Shown: positions 23,271 to 30,933 of the stretch, in pieces
How the letters are laid out: the number at the start of each line of letters is the position of its first letter
Position numbering within the stretch: the first letter of the stretch is position 1
Origin: an uncultured Pedobacter sp.
GTDB lineage: Bacteria > Bacteroidota > Bacteroidia > Sphingobacteriales > Sphingobacteriaceae
Direction of reading: 5' to 3'
Assembly (NCBI RefSeq): GCF_946479715.1
Contig: NZ_CAMLHF010000044.1
Location: 1 to 30,933, forward strand
DNA: 30,933 bases
Made by a program: the position numbers and the translations under genes
Notes under the pieces: generated by a model
Told to the model about the DNA's origin: nothing
The model's input: only the letters and a program-made list of their open reading frames with translations
Databases searched by the model: none

Positions 23271-23568
23271 AGATTTTGTTTTGCTTACAAAAGAAGAAAA
23301 TAATTTGCTGGAAAGCGCATTTGATGAAGTAAATATTATAAGCAAAGGGTAATCTTCCATCTAAATATAGCCGCTTACAAATTATTTTTCGTAATTTGTT
23401 TAAATGGAAAACCGATTATACATTGGCCTAAACAATACTTAAACCAATAAAATTACGTCATACCTCATAATCGTAATGTAATATTTCTTAAACAGATTGA
23501 ACTTTTTAGATTATTTGGAACTCAAATTGATAGATAAAGATCGTTAGGTAAATTTAAACACACACACT

Positions 23569-24879
23569 ATGAAAAACATCATCAAATTACCGGCTATTGT
23601 GCTGGGGCTTATGCTCCTCTTAACCGGGACCGCACAGCGGGTTATGGCACAAGACGAGGATATCTCCTTGCAATCTTTTTACGATGAACTATCGCCTTAT
23701 GGCACCTGGATTCAGGATTCTCAATATGGCTATGTTTGGCGACCAGATGTAGAACAATCGGACTTCAGACCGTATTATTCAAATGGCCGATGGGCTATGA
23801 CAGAATATGGTAACACATGGGTTTCTGATTACGACTGGGGATGGGCCCCTTTCCATTATGGAAGATGGGTTTATAACCGTTACAGCCAATGGGTGTGGAT
23901 TCCCGATACTGTATGGGGTCCGGCATGGGTAAGCTGGAGAAGCGGTGGCGGCTATTATGGATGGGCACCAATGGGTCCTGGTATGAATATTAATGTCAAC
24001 TTCAATATTCCGGATCTTTGGTGGGTATTTGTTCCTCAAAGAAACATCTATTATAACAATTTCCCGCGTTACTATTCACGCAGAAATGTAACTATCATTC
24101 ACAATACAACTATCATCAACAATGTTTATTCAAGAAACAGCCGTAATTATTATACTGGTCCAAGAGCAGACGACATCAGACGCTCGACTAGACAGGCAGT
24201 TCCTGTTTATAACATAGATAGAAGCAGCAGGCCTGGAAGAAGTAGCATTAGTGGAAACAAAATTGAAATCTACAGGCCAAATGGCAGAAGTAGCAGAGAA
24301 ACTAATGCCGGAAATGTAGCTCCAAGAAATCCGGTTCGTGGCGAAGGGTATGCAAGTCCTAGAACTGACCGCAGCAGCAATGATAGAAGTAATACTGACG
24401 GAAGAGTATCTAATGGCAGGGTATCAAGAGATGGTAGCCAACCAACTGATAACAGAACAAATGATGGCACAAGAGTAAACAGCCGTCCTGAAAGAGTACA
24501 GCAAGGAAACAATTCTCCTTCTCAAAGACCTGCTCGTTCTACAAGAGAGAATCAGGCTCAACCGAGACAGGAAATTCAACCAGAGCAACAAAGACAGGAG
24601 CCGGTTCAACAGCCAAGACAAGAAAGGATTCAGTCGCAACCTAGACAAGAAGCGCAGCCTAGGCAAGAGCCGGTTCAACAACCTAGGCAAGAAAGACCGC
24701 AGCCTCAGCCTAGGCAAGAACAACCTAGGCAAGAACAAGCCAGGCCTCAACCTCAACCTCAAAGATCTGAAAGGGTTGAGCAAAGCAGGCCTTCCAGAGG
24801 ATCGGAAAGCCGTGGAAATGGAGGCGGCGGAAGAGAAAATAATTCTTCTTCAAGATCATCCAGAAGCGGAAGAGGCTAG
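23569..24879 (+). CDS. Secreted Trp/Tyr-rich protein (DUF6600-like) with Gln/Arg/Pro repeat tail
   Basis: 436 residues. A signal peptide is visible (MKNIIKLPAIVLGLMLLLTG, then AQRVMAQ). The N-terminal domain, about 30-150, repeats aromatic WxP/GRW modules: LSPYGTWIQDSQYGYVWRPDV, GRWAMTEYGNTWVSDYDWGWAPFHYGRWV, QWVWIPDTVWGPAWVSWR and GGYYGWAPMGP, which fit the DUF6600/YXWGXW-type domain of unknown function. From about 200 to the end it is low complexity: Ser/Arg/Asn, then Gln-Pro-Arg-Gln-Glu repeats, and finally Gly/Ser/Arg. The tail is strongly basic and could bind nucleic acid, polysaccharide or the outer membrane surface. It has its own terminator. Exported location is likely; the function is unknown. 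Confidence 0.8.
   Translation: MKNIIKLPAIVLGLMLLLTGTAQRVMAQDEDISLQSFYDELSPYGTWIQDSQYGYVWRPDVEQSDFRPYYSNGRWAMTEYGNTWVSDYDWGWAPFHYGRWVYNRYSQWVWIPDTVWGPAWVSWRSGGGYYGWAPMGPGMNINVNFNIPDLWWVFVPQRNIYYNNFPRYYSRRNVTIIHNTTIINNVYSRNSRNYYTGPRADDIRRSTRQAVPVYNIDRSSRPGRSSISGNKIEIYRPNGRSSRETNAGNVAPRNPVRGEGYASPRTDRSSNDRSNTDGRVSNGRVSRDGSQPTDNRTNDGTRVNSRPERVQQGNNSPSQRPARSTRENQAQPRQEIQPEQQRQEPVQQPRQERIQSQPRQEAQPRQEPVQQPRQERPQPQPRQEQPRQEQARPQPQPQRSERVEQSRPSRGSESRGNGGGGRENNSSSRSSRSGRG
24598..24735 (+). repeat. 69-bp imperfect tandem repeat coding for Gln/Pro/Arg units
   Basis: GAGCCGGTTCAACA occurs at 24598 and 24667, exactly 69 bp (23 codons) apart, and the flanking codons are also alike. The subunit CCTAGGCAAGA occurs four times, at 24658, 24682, 24709 and 24724. 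The reading frame is kept, so the tail can change in length without breaking the gene. Confidence 0.75.
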
Positions 24880-24894
24880 ATAAAACTTATAAAG

Positions 24895-24922
24895 AAAAGC
24901 CGGCATAAATGTGCCGGCTTTT
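24895..24922 (+). terminator. Terminator after the DUF6600-like gene
   Basis: An 11-bp perfect stem, AAAAGCCGGCA / TGCCGGCTTTT, with a 6-nt loop lies 16 bp past the stop codon at 24879. Both arms carry the A/T runs expected of an intrinsic terminator. Confidence 0.85.
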
Positions 24923-24952
24923 CCATTTACACATTCCACGCTTTTTTTTCCT

Positions 24953-24960
24953 TATCTTTG
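24953..24960 (+). promoter_or_regulatory. -7 box of prfC
   Basis: TATCTTTG, a perfect match, followed by CA. The start would be near 24964, about 33 nt before the ATG at 24997. The TTG inside the box is in frame with prfC but is not the start. The -33 region is weak (TTTA 23 nt upstream). Confidence 0.5.
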
Positions 24961-24996
24961 CAGCCTTTTATCAAGCACAACACGCTTAAACTCTTT

Positions 24997-26577
24997 ATGA
25001 TTAACCCGGAAATAGAAAAACGAAAAACATTTGCCATTATCAGTCACCCCGATGCAGGTAAAACTACATTAACAGAGAAATTTTTACTTTTTGGAGGGGC
25101 TATTAATACTGCCGGGGCAGTTAAACGGAATAAAGCAAATCAAAGCAATACCTCCGATTTTATGGAAATAGAAAAGCAACGTGGAATATCCGTAGCTACT
25201 TCTGTAATGGGATTTGAGTATAGCAACAAGCGCATCAATATATTAGATACCCCTGGTCACAAAGACTTTGCTGAGGATACTTATCGTACCCTATCGGCAG
25301 TTGACAGTGTTATTCTGGTAGTTGACTGTGTAAAGGGTGTTGAAGAGCAAACTGAAAAGTTAATGGCTGTGTGCCGGATGCGTAATACCCCTGTGATCAT
25401 CTTTATTAATAAGATGGACCGTGAGGGAAAGGATGCCTTTGATCTGCTTGATGAGATTGAGAATAAACTTAACATCAGCTTATGCCCTCTTTCCTGGCCT
25501 ATTGGGCAAGGACATACTTTTAAAGGGGTTTATAGCATTTACAATAATCACCTGAATCTATTTGAACCAGATAAGACTAAGATTAGCGAGCCTGTTATTG
25601 AAGTAAGCGATCTGAACGATGAAAACCTGGGTAAGTTTTTAAAGCCGAAGGAGCTTGATGGCTTAAAAGGTGACTTAGAACTGGTAGATGGCGTTTATGG
25701 TAAGCTTGACAAAAGCATGTACACCGAAGGTTTGCTTGCTCCTGTATTTTTTGGAAGTGCAATTAACAATTTTGGAATAAAAGAGCTTTTAGACACTTTT
25801 GTTCAGATTGCCCCAAGTCCTAGAAGCCGCGAAGCTGAACAACGTGAAGTTCTGGTTAGTGAAAAGAACTTTTCAGGTTTTGTTTTTAAGATTCATGCCA
25901 ACCTGGATCCTAAACACCGCGACCGTATAGCCTTTTTAAGAATATGTTCAGGAAAATTTGAGCGTAATAAGTTTTACTTCCATACCAGACAAGGTAAAAA
26001 ACTAAAATTCTCTAACCCAATGGACTTTATGGCCAATGAGAAGAGCATTGTAGAAGAGGCATGGCCAGGCGATGTTGTAGGTTTATATGATAGTGGTAAT
26101 TTCAAAATTGGCGATACCCTTACAGAAGGAGAGCAATTGCAATTTAAGGGCATTCCCAGCTTCTCTCCTGAAATATTTAAGGAAGTAGAGAACAGAGACC
26201 CTTTGCGCACTAAACAGCTGGAAAAAGGCATACAACAGCTTACCGAAGAAGGCGTTGCTCAGCTATTTATACAACAACCTGGAAATAGAAAAATAATAGG
26301 TGCTGTTGGAGAGCTTCAATTTGAAGTTATTGCTTTCAGACTTGAGCATGAATATGGTGCTAAAGCTTATTTTAGAACTTTAAGCTATGGCAGATCAAAC
26401 TGGGTAACATCTAAAGACAAGAAGAAATTAGAGGAGTTCCTAAAACGTAAGCAACAGCATATTGGTCAAGATAAAGATGGCAATCCTGTTTTCCTTGCAG
26501 ATAATGAATTCATGATCAATATGACCATGAGGGATTATCCGGATATCGAATTTCACAAAACTTCGGAATTTAAATAG
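24997..26577 (+). CDS. prfC: Peptide chain release factor 3
   Basis: 526 residues from the ATG at 24997, close to the 529 of E. coli RF3. It is a ribosomal GTPase that recycles RF1 and RF2. GTPase motifs are [13 protein letters not shown] (G1), [12 protein letters not shown] (G2), [16 protein letters not shown] (G3) and [11 protein letters not shown] (G4), followed by the RF3-type [28 protein letters not shown] domain 2 and the VAQLFIQ ... [12 protein letters not shown] domain. The protein start [17 protein letters not shown] is typical. It converges on the aminotransferase gene with 3 bp between stop codons. Confidence 0.96.
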   Translation: MINPEIEKRKTFAIISHPDAGKTTLTEKFLLFGGAINTAGAVKRNKANQSNTSDFMEIEKQRGISVATSVMGFEYSNKRINILDTPGHKDFAEDTYRTLSAVDSVILVVDCVKGVEEQTEKLMAVCRMRNTPVIIFINKMDREGKDAFDLLDEIENKLNISLCPLSWPIGQGHTFKGVYSIYNNHLNLFEPDKTKISEPVIEVSDLNDENLGKFLKPKELDGLKGDLELVDGVYGKLDKSMYTEGLLAPVFFGSAINNFGIKELLDTFVQIAPSPRSREAEQREVLVSEKNFSGFVFKIHANLDPKHRDRIAFLRICSGKFERNKFYFHTRQGKKLKFSNPMDFMANEKSIVEEAWPGDVVGLYDSGNFKIGDTLTEGEQLQFKGIPSFSPEIFKEVENRDPLRTKQLEKGIQQLTEEGVAQLFIQQPGNRKIIGAVGELQFEVIAFRLEHEYGAKAYFRTLSYGRSNWVTSKDKKKLEEFLKRKQQHIGQDKDGNPVFLADNEFMINMTMRDYPDIEFHKTSEFK

Positions 26578-26580
26578 CTT

Positions 26581-27834
26581 TTATTTTAGCTTTCCTAGCG
26601 CGGCTTTAATTCTTGGCAACATGTCTTTAATATCCTGCAACGAGCATCCACCAACAGACGCTCTAAACCAGGCCATTGATTCGTCGTTTCCAAAAGCTGA
26701 AAAAGGGACTAGTGCTGCCTGAGCCTCTTTAATTAAATAGAAGTTTACGTCTGCACTGTTTTTAATCAATTCTCCAGATGGAGTTGTTTTACCTATATAA
26801 TCGATTTTAAGCGTCAAATAAATAGCCCCCATAGGGATTACAGAATCTACGTTAAAACCTTCTGATTTTAATTGCTGAAAGCCATTGTGAAGCTCATCCA
26901 GACTTATTTGAACTTGCTTTTTAAACGAGTCCAGGAAACTATCAACAAGATTATTGTTTTTAAAGTACTTAGCCACAGCTACCTGCTCTGCTTTAGGTGC
27001 CCATGCACCAATATGGCCAAGCAATGCCTTCATTTTACTGATAATGACTTCCGGACCAAAGGCCCATCCTACCCTGACACCTGTGGCAGAAAGACATTTA
27101 GAAATTCCATCTATATAGATTACGTATTCTTTTAATTCCGGACGTAAACTTACCGGATTAACATGTGTGCGGCCAAAGGTTAGTAAAGAGTAGATCTGGT
27201 CGTATAGGATATATAGCGGCTTCTCGTCTGCTGTTCTTGATTTGTTTTCTTCAATTACCACTTCACAGATCTCTTCCAACTGCTCCTGAGTAAACATTGT
27301 ACCTGTAGGATTTAATGGAGAACAAAGCGCAAGTAACGTTGCTCCCTTTAAATGCGGTCTTAACTGATCTGCAGTGGGCATAAAATTATTCTCCACTGTA
27401 GTTACAACTGCTACCCCTTTTGCAGATGAAAGGTGACAATAATGATTATTATTCCATGATGGTGCAGGATAAATCACCTTATCTCTAGGATCTATTAAAG
27501 CCAGGTAAGTGGCATAAATCAATGGTCTGGAACCGCCTGCAATTAAAATATCCGATACAGCATAGTCCAATGAATATCTGTCCTTTAAAATGTCGACTAC
27601 AGTTTCGCGAAGTGGTAAAATACCATCAGCAGGCGGATAATTGGTATGATTATGATGGTAAGCATCAATAATCTCATCTTTAAGTTCAGCAGGGATTGGA
27701 AAAATCGACGGATCAAAGTCTCCAATGGTCAGGTTTGCAATCTGCGCTCCTTTTCGCTTCATATCATTAACCTCGTTACCAATTTTAATGATTTCAGAGC
27801 CTATAAGGGTGTTTGCTAATACTGATACATTCAT
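26581..27834 (-). CDS. Class I/II pyridoxal-phosphate aminotransferase
   Basis: 417 residues, fold type I. The PLP lysine is Lys246 in YIDGISKCLSATGVRVGWAFG. Other landmarks are NLTIGDFDPSIFPIP, TNYPPADGILPLRE, IAGGSRPLIYAT, CSPLNPTGTMFT and LYILYDQIYSLLTF, where the Asp binds the pyridine nitrogen. The final Arg in SMAWFRASVGG should bind the substrate carboxylate. The family includes aspartate aminotransferases, but substrate cannot be settled from sequence. It lies 20 bp downstream of argH in the arginine cluster, so supply of aspartate for argininosuccinate or of glutamate is a reasonable inference. Confidence 0.85.
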   Translation of the reverse strand: MNVSVLANTLIGSEIIKIGNEVNDMKRKGAQIANLTIGDFDPSIFPIPAELKDEIIDAYHHNHTNYPPADGILPLRETVVDILKDRYSLDYAVSDILIAGGSRPLIYATYLALIDPRDKVIYPAPSWNNNHYCHLSSAKGVAVVTTVENNFMPTADQLRPHLKGATLLALCSPLNPTGTMFTQEQLEEICEVVIEENKSRTADEKPLYILYDQIYSLLTFGRTHVNPVSLRPELKEYVIYIDGISKCLSATGVRVGWAFGPEVIISKMKALLGHIGAWAPKAEQVAVAKYFKNNNLVDSFLDSFKKQVQISLDELHNGFQQLKSEGFNVDSVIPMGAIYLTLKIDYIGKTTPSGELIKNSADVNFYLIKEAQAALVPFSAFGNDESMAWFRASVGGCSLQDIKDMLPRIKAALGKLK

Positions 27835-27854
27835 TTCTTCTGCTTTATTTATAG

Positions 27855-29186
27855 TTAAGATAGCAATTGTTGAATTGCTTCTTTGGTTTTTTCAAATTTA
27901 AACTGAGACAGGATCTCGTCCATCATATCTTCAATATCACTATTACATAGGTTGCCAATGCTTCCCTCATGTGTATGGTGTATTTCAGTGCCAGGTGTAA
28001 ATGTTCCGTTCTCTATTGACTCGCCCACGATTTTATAAGCCTCTCTGAAAGGAGTCCCTTTTAATGCAAGTTCATTTACCACTTCTACACTAAACAAGTA
28101 TGCATACTTTTTATCCGCTAATATATTGTCTTTAACAGTGATGTTTTGCAACATGAAAGTAGTCATCTCCAAACACTCGTTTAATGAGGTGATCGCAGGA
28201 AATAGATTTTCCTTTAATAATTGAAGGTCTCTGTGGTATCCTGAAGGAAGATTTGTGATCATCATTGCAATTTCGTTTGGCAAAGCCTGTATCTTATTGC
28301 AGCGAGAGCGGATCAGTTCAAACACATCAGGATTTTTCTTATGAGGCATGATGCTTGATCCGGTGGTTAGTTCATCGGGGAAGCTAATGAAGCCAAAGTT
28401 CTGATTAATGAATAAGCAAACATCCATAGCCATTTTAGCTAATGACGCTGCTACAGATGACATGGCTTGTGCCAGAATGCGTTCTGTTTTCCCTCTACCC
28501 ATTTGAGCGTACACTACGTTATAATTTAGCCTTTCGAAGCCCAATAATTCAGTAGTCATTGTTCTGTTTAATGGGAAAGAAGAACCATATCCTGCTGCAG
28601 ACCCTAAAGGGTTTTTATTGCAGATCTTCCATGCCGCAAGCATTAATTCCATATCGTCAACCAAGCTCTCTGCATACGCACCAAACCACAATCCAAAAGA
28701 AGATGGCATTGCTATCTGCAAGTGGGTATAGCCTGGTAAAAGTTTATCTTTATGCGTATTGCTTAATTCCAGTAGCTGGCCAAATAAAACGGAAGTGTTG
28801 CCAACCATTTCTTCTATGCAGCTTCTAAAGAAAAGTTTAAGATCAACCAAGACCTGGTCATTACGAGATCTGCCGCTATGGATCTTTTTACCCGCATCTC
28901 CAATTCGTTGGGTAAGCAGCCATTCTACCTGAGAATGTACATCTTCCACCGTATCATCAATCGTAAATTTACCGGCTTCAATATCGGCATAGATATTTTT
29001 AAGTTCTTTTTGAATTGCCCTAAGCTCATCTGCAGTTAGTAACCCTATGCTTTCAAGCATTTCAACATGTGCAAGGGAACCAAGCACATCAAAAGCAGCC
29101 ATTTGCAAATCCAATTCTCTGTCTTTACCTACGGTAAAGGTTTCAATATCTTTATTTACGTTTACGTTTTTTTGCCAGATCTTCAT
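27855..29186 (-). CDS. argH: Argininosuccinate lyase
   Basis: 443 residues. It splits argininosuccinate to arginine and fumarate, the last step of arginine synthesis. Fumarase-superfamily features are DVHSQVEWLLTQRIG, HSGRSRNDQVLVDLKL, GYTHLQIAMPSSFG, NPLGSAAGYGSSFPLNR and GSSIMPHKKNPDVFELIR (about 275-292), the signature loop with the catalytic serine. Its usual position after the argE-like gene (29 bp) supports a shared transcript. Confidence 0.96.
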   Translation of the reverse strand: MKIWQKNVNVNKDIETFTVGKDRELDLQMAAFDVLGSLAHVEMLESIGLLTADELRAIQKELKNIYADIEAGKFTIDDTVEDVHSQVEWLLTQRIGDAGKKIHSGRSRNDQVLVDLKLFFRSCIEEMVGNTSVLFGQLLELSNTHKDKLLPGYTHLQIAMPSSFGLWFGAYAESLVDDMELMLAAWKICNKNPLGSAAGYGSSFPLNRTMTTELLGFERLNYNVVYAQMGRGKTERILAQAMSSVAASLAKMAMDVCLFINQNFGFISFPDELTTGSSIMPHKKNPDVFELIRSRCNKIQALPNEIAMMITNLPSGYHRDLQLLKENLFPAITSLNECLEMTTFMLQNITVKDNILADKKYAYLFSVEVVNELALKGTPFREAYKIVGESIENGTFTPGTEIHHTHEGSIGNLCNSDIEDMMDEILSQFKFEKTKEAIQQLLS

Positions 29187-29215
29187 TATAATCTATTAGT
29201 AGATACCAAAAATAT

Positions 29216-30283
29216 TTATTTGCCTTTTATTACCGGCTTAAGCATTTCAATATAAAGTTCAATGCCTTCGGCAATCTCGTTTACATAAACGTATTCATCG
29301 GCCATATGAGAACGTGCTGAATCGCCAGGACCAACCTTTACAGAGGGGATACTCAGCAAAGCCTGATCAGAAGTTGTTGGAGATCCATAAGTTGTTCTTC
29401 CAAGCGCAATACCTGATTGAACGAGCGGATGTTCTTTATCTATTGATGATGGTTTTAGTCTTATCGATCTAGGCTTCACCTCACAATCAACATTTGTTCT
29501 GATGATTTTAAGTACCTCTTCGTTGGTATAAGCATCTGTTACACGCACATCCACAGTAAAAGTGCATGTTGCTGGAACCACGTTATGCTGAGAGCCGGCA
29601 TTGATAATTGTAACCGACATTTTTAACGGACCAAATACCTCAGAAACTTTAGAAAAGCGATAATTTCTGAACCATTCAATATCTTTAAGTGCTTTGTAAA
29701 TTGCATTATCTCCCTCTTCTCGCGCAGCATGCCCGGCTTTTCCGGTAGCGGTACAATCTAATACGAGCAATCCGCGTTCAGCAATTGCCAGGTTCATTTG
29801 TGTAGGCTCCCCTACTATCGCAAATTCAAGTTCGCCCAAATCAGGAAGGACACACTCAAGGCCATTGTTACCCGAAATTTCTTCTTCCGCAGTAGTAGCC
29901 AAACAAATGTTGTAGCTCAAATCCTGCTGATCATAGTAATATAAAAATGTTGCTATAAGCGAGACCAGACATCCTCCCGCATCATTACTTCCCAGTCCGT
30001 ATAATTTGCCGTCTTCAACTGCTGCGTCGTAAGGATCGCGCGTATAGCCTGAATTTGGCTTTACCGTATCATGATGAGAATTTAGAAGCATCGTCGGCTT
30101 GTTTGTATCAAAGTATTTATTGTAAGCCCAGATGTTATTTAGCTTCCGGTATGTTTTTATATCACGTTGCTGCAAAAACTGTTCAATCGCATCAGCCGTC
30201 TTATCTTCTTCTTTACTAAAAGACTGAATGCCTATTAGTTTTTTTAACAATTCTAAACTATCTTTTTGCAGTTGTTCTATCAT
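29216..30283 (-). CDS. argE: M20 family metallohydrolase, ArgE-like deacylase
   Basis: 355 residues. A two-zinc amidohydrolase: His70 and Asp72 in LLNSHHDTV, bridging Asp101 in GLGSNDAGGC, Glu133-Glu134 in TTAEEEISG, Glu159 in IVGEPTQM, and a C-terminal His in DSARSHMADEYVYV. The dimerisation domain lies between (GKAGHAAREEGDNAIYKA). In Bacteroidota the arginine route uses N-acylated ornithine carbamoylated by ArgF', so the substrate is probably N-acetyl- or N-succinyl-citrulline rather than acetylornithine; this is known of the pathway and inferred for this gene. It lies between proC (6 bp) and argH (29 bp). The start is the ATG at 30283, giving MIEQLQKDSLELLKKLI. Confidence 0.87.
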   Translation of the reverse strand: MIEQLQKDSLELLKKLIGIQSFSKEEDKTADAIEQFLQQRDIKTYRKLNNIWAYNKYFDTNKPTMLLNSHHDTVKPNSGYTRDPYDAAVEDGKLYGLGSNDAGGCLVSLIATFLYYYDQQDLSYNICLATTAEEEISGNNGLECVLPDLGELEFAIVGEPTQMNLAIAERGLLVLDCTATGKAGHAAREEGDNAIYKALKDIEWFRNYRFSKVSEVFGPLKMSVTIINAGSQHNVVPATCTFTVDVRVTDAYTNEEVLKIIRTNVDCEVKPRSIRLKPSSIDKEHPLVQSGIALGRTTYGSPTTSDQALLSIPSVKVGPGDSARSHMADEYVYVNEIAEGIELYIEMLKPVIKGK

Positions 30284-30289
30284 AAGTAA

Positions 30290-30933
30290 TTATTCTTTAG
30301 TGTATAAAGCCCCGGCTTTGATTGCCGACAACTTAATACCTTTAATTAAAGATGAGCTGAAGCCATTATGCTCCATCTCGTTTAATCCTGCTATTGTACA
30401 TCCTTTAGGAGAGGTGACTTTATCAATCTCCTGTTCAGGGTGTGATTGCATTTGCAACAGCAGATCTGCAGCACCTTTGGCCGTTTGAACAGCCATTTTT
30501 AATGCTTCATCTGCATGGAAGCCAATTTCTACTCCACCCTGTGAAGCTGCTCTTATTGCACGTAAGAAAAAGGCAATTCCACAAGCACATAATGCCGTGG
30601 CAGAAGTCATTAGGTCCTCGTTAATTTTAACAACGGCCCCAACAGTTTCAAACATTCTAACCACCTCATCTACATTTTCTTTTGACGCATTATCTGTGGC
30701 TACACAAGTCATGGACTGGCCTATAGCTATGGCTGTATTTGGCATTGCCCTAACAACCTGTACCGAATCTCCCAGTTTATTTCTGATATCAGCACAGCTT
30801 ACACCTGAAGCAACCGAAATAAAAACCTGTTTCTTAGGGTCAACCGCGGGACGTATTTGTTCCAGTAACTGATTCAATTGTTGAGGCAAAACCGCCAGAA
30901 CAATAATATCAGCCGCAGCAACTACGGCAGCAT
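30290..30933 (-). CDS. proC: Pyrroline-5-carboxylate reductase family protein, missing N-terminus
   Basis: The frame stays open to the right edge: the first visible residues AAVVAAADIIVLAVLPQQLNQL place it about 50 residues into the protein. The NADPH-binding front end is outside the window, so the frame extends past the TTG codon at 30889. ProC features are ADIIVLAV, FISVASGVSCADIRNKL, VRAMPNTAIAIGQSMT, and TSPKGCTIAGLNEMEHNGF near the end. Two usually strict motifs are altered: AVKPQ reads AVLPQ and ALSGSGPAY reads ALCACGIAF. It lies 6 bp from the argE-like gene. It probably belongs to the arginine operon and may be a cluster-specific paralogue rather than the main proline enzyme. Confidence 0.82.
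   Translation of the reverse strand, partial: AAVVAAADIIVLAVLPQQLNQLLEQIRPAVDPKKQVFISVASGVSCADIRNKLGDSVQVVRAMPNTAIAIGQSMTCVATDNASKENVDEVVRMFETVGAVVKINEDLMTSATALCACGIAFFLRAIRAASQGGVEIGFHADEALKMAVQTAKGAADLLLQMQSHPEQEIDKVTSPKGCTIAGLNEMEHNGFSSSLIKGIKLSAIKAGALYTKE

Noticed and set aside
24424..24783. 119-codon minus-strand frame, Leu/Arg-rich
   Set aside because: It is the antisense of the Gln/Arg/Pro repeat tail; the low-complexity composition explains the lack of stop codons.

Overview
The window reads as ordinary chromosome of a Bacteroidota bacterium, most likely a member of Sphingobacteriaceae (Pedobacter-like; the genus is an inference, no marker gene settles it). The evidence is AT-rich DNA, repeated -33/-7 promoters of the Bacteroidota type (TTTG or TTG, then TAnnTTTG), almost no Shine-Dalgarno sequences, PorT-type outer membrane barrels, an IPExxxVDY-family protein beside acpP/fabF/rnc, the yicC-gmk-nadD order, and an arginine cluster that mixes argH, an argE-like gene and proC. 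I see no insertion sequence, prophage, CRISPR array or known defence system.

Layout. 1-367 holds the N-terminus of Tex, leaving the window on the minus strand. 471-1457 is the pyruvate dehydrogenase E1 beta subunit. 1588-7766 is an AddB/AddA-like recombination nuclease-helicase pair that overlaps by one base. 7896-8435 is a secreted thioredoxin-fold protein, facing a secreted GH3 (NagZ-like) glycosidase. 10184-10337 looks like an unannotated short transcription unit. 10406-11927 holds two PorT-type barrel paralogues. Each has the same 18-bp palindromic element about 163 bp upstream of its start.

12237-14491 is a glpK-glpF glycerol-uptake pair. 14561-15089 is a short island: a 69-residue orphan gene with a very good promoter, an array of GTCGTT repeats spaced 10-11 bp, and a 46-bp perfect palindrome that serves as terminator. 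A tRNA-Ser(GGA) and pyruvate kinase follow on the minus strand, then the IPExxxVDY gene, divergent from acpP-fabF-rnc (fatty acid synthesis plus RNase III). A secreted protein of unknown role (19694-20410) separates these from yicC-gmk-nadD. nadD meets an RsmI-like methyltransferase tail to tail. Then come a secreted Trp/Tyr-rich protein with a Gln/Arg/Pro repeat tail and prfC (RF3). The right end is a minus-strand operon, proC (cut by the edge) - argE-like - argH - PLP aminotransferase, for the late steps of arginine synthesis.

Several upstream-extended ORF starts (471, 8444, 11313, 20510, 22557 and 24997 genes) were moved to internal ATG codons, because the longer starts are TTG/GTG codons that overlap promoters or terminators or add residues outside the family. 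Most genes are housekeeping. The parts most likely to be new are non-coding: the paired PorT elements, the phased GTCGTT array, the nested palindrome over the pyk promoter, and the possible small RNA/micropeptide unit at 10184-10337.
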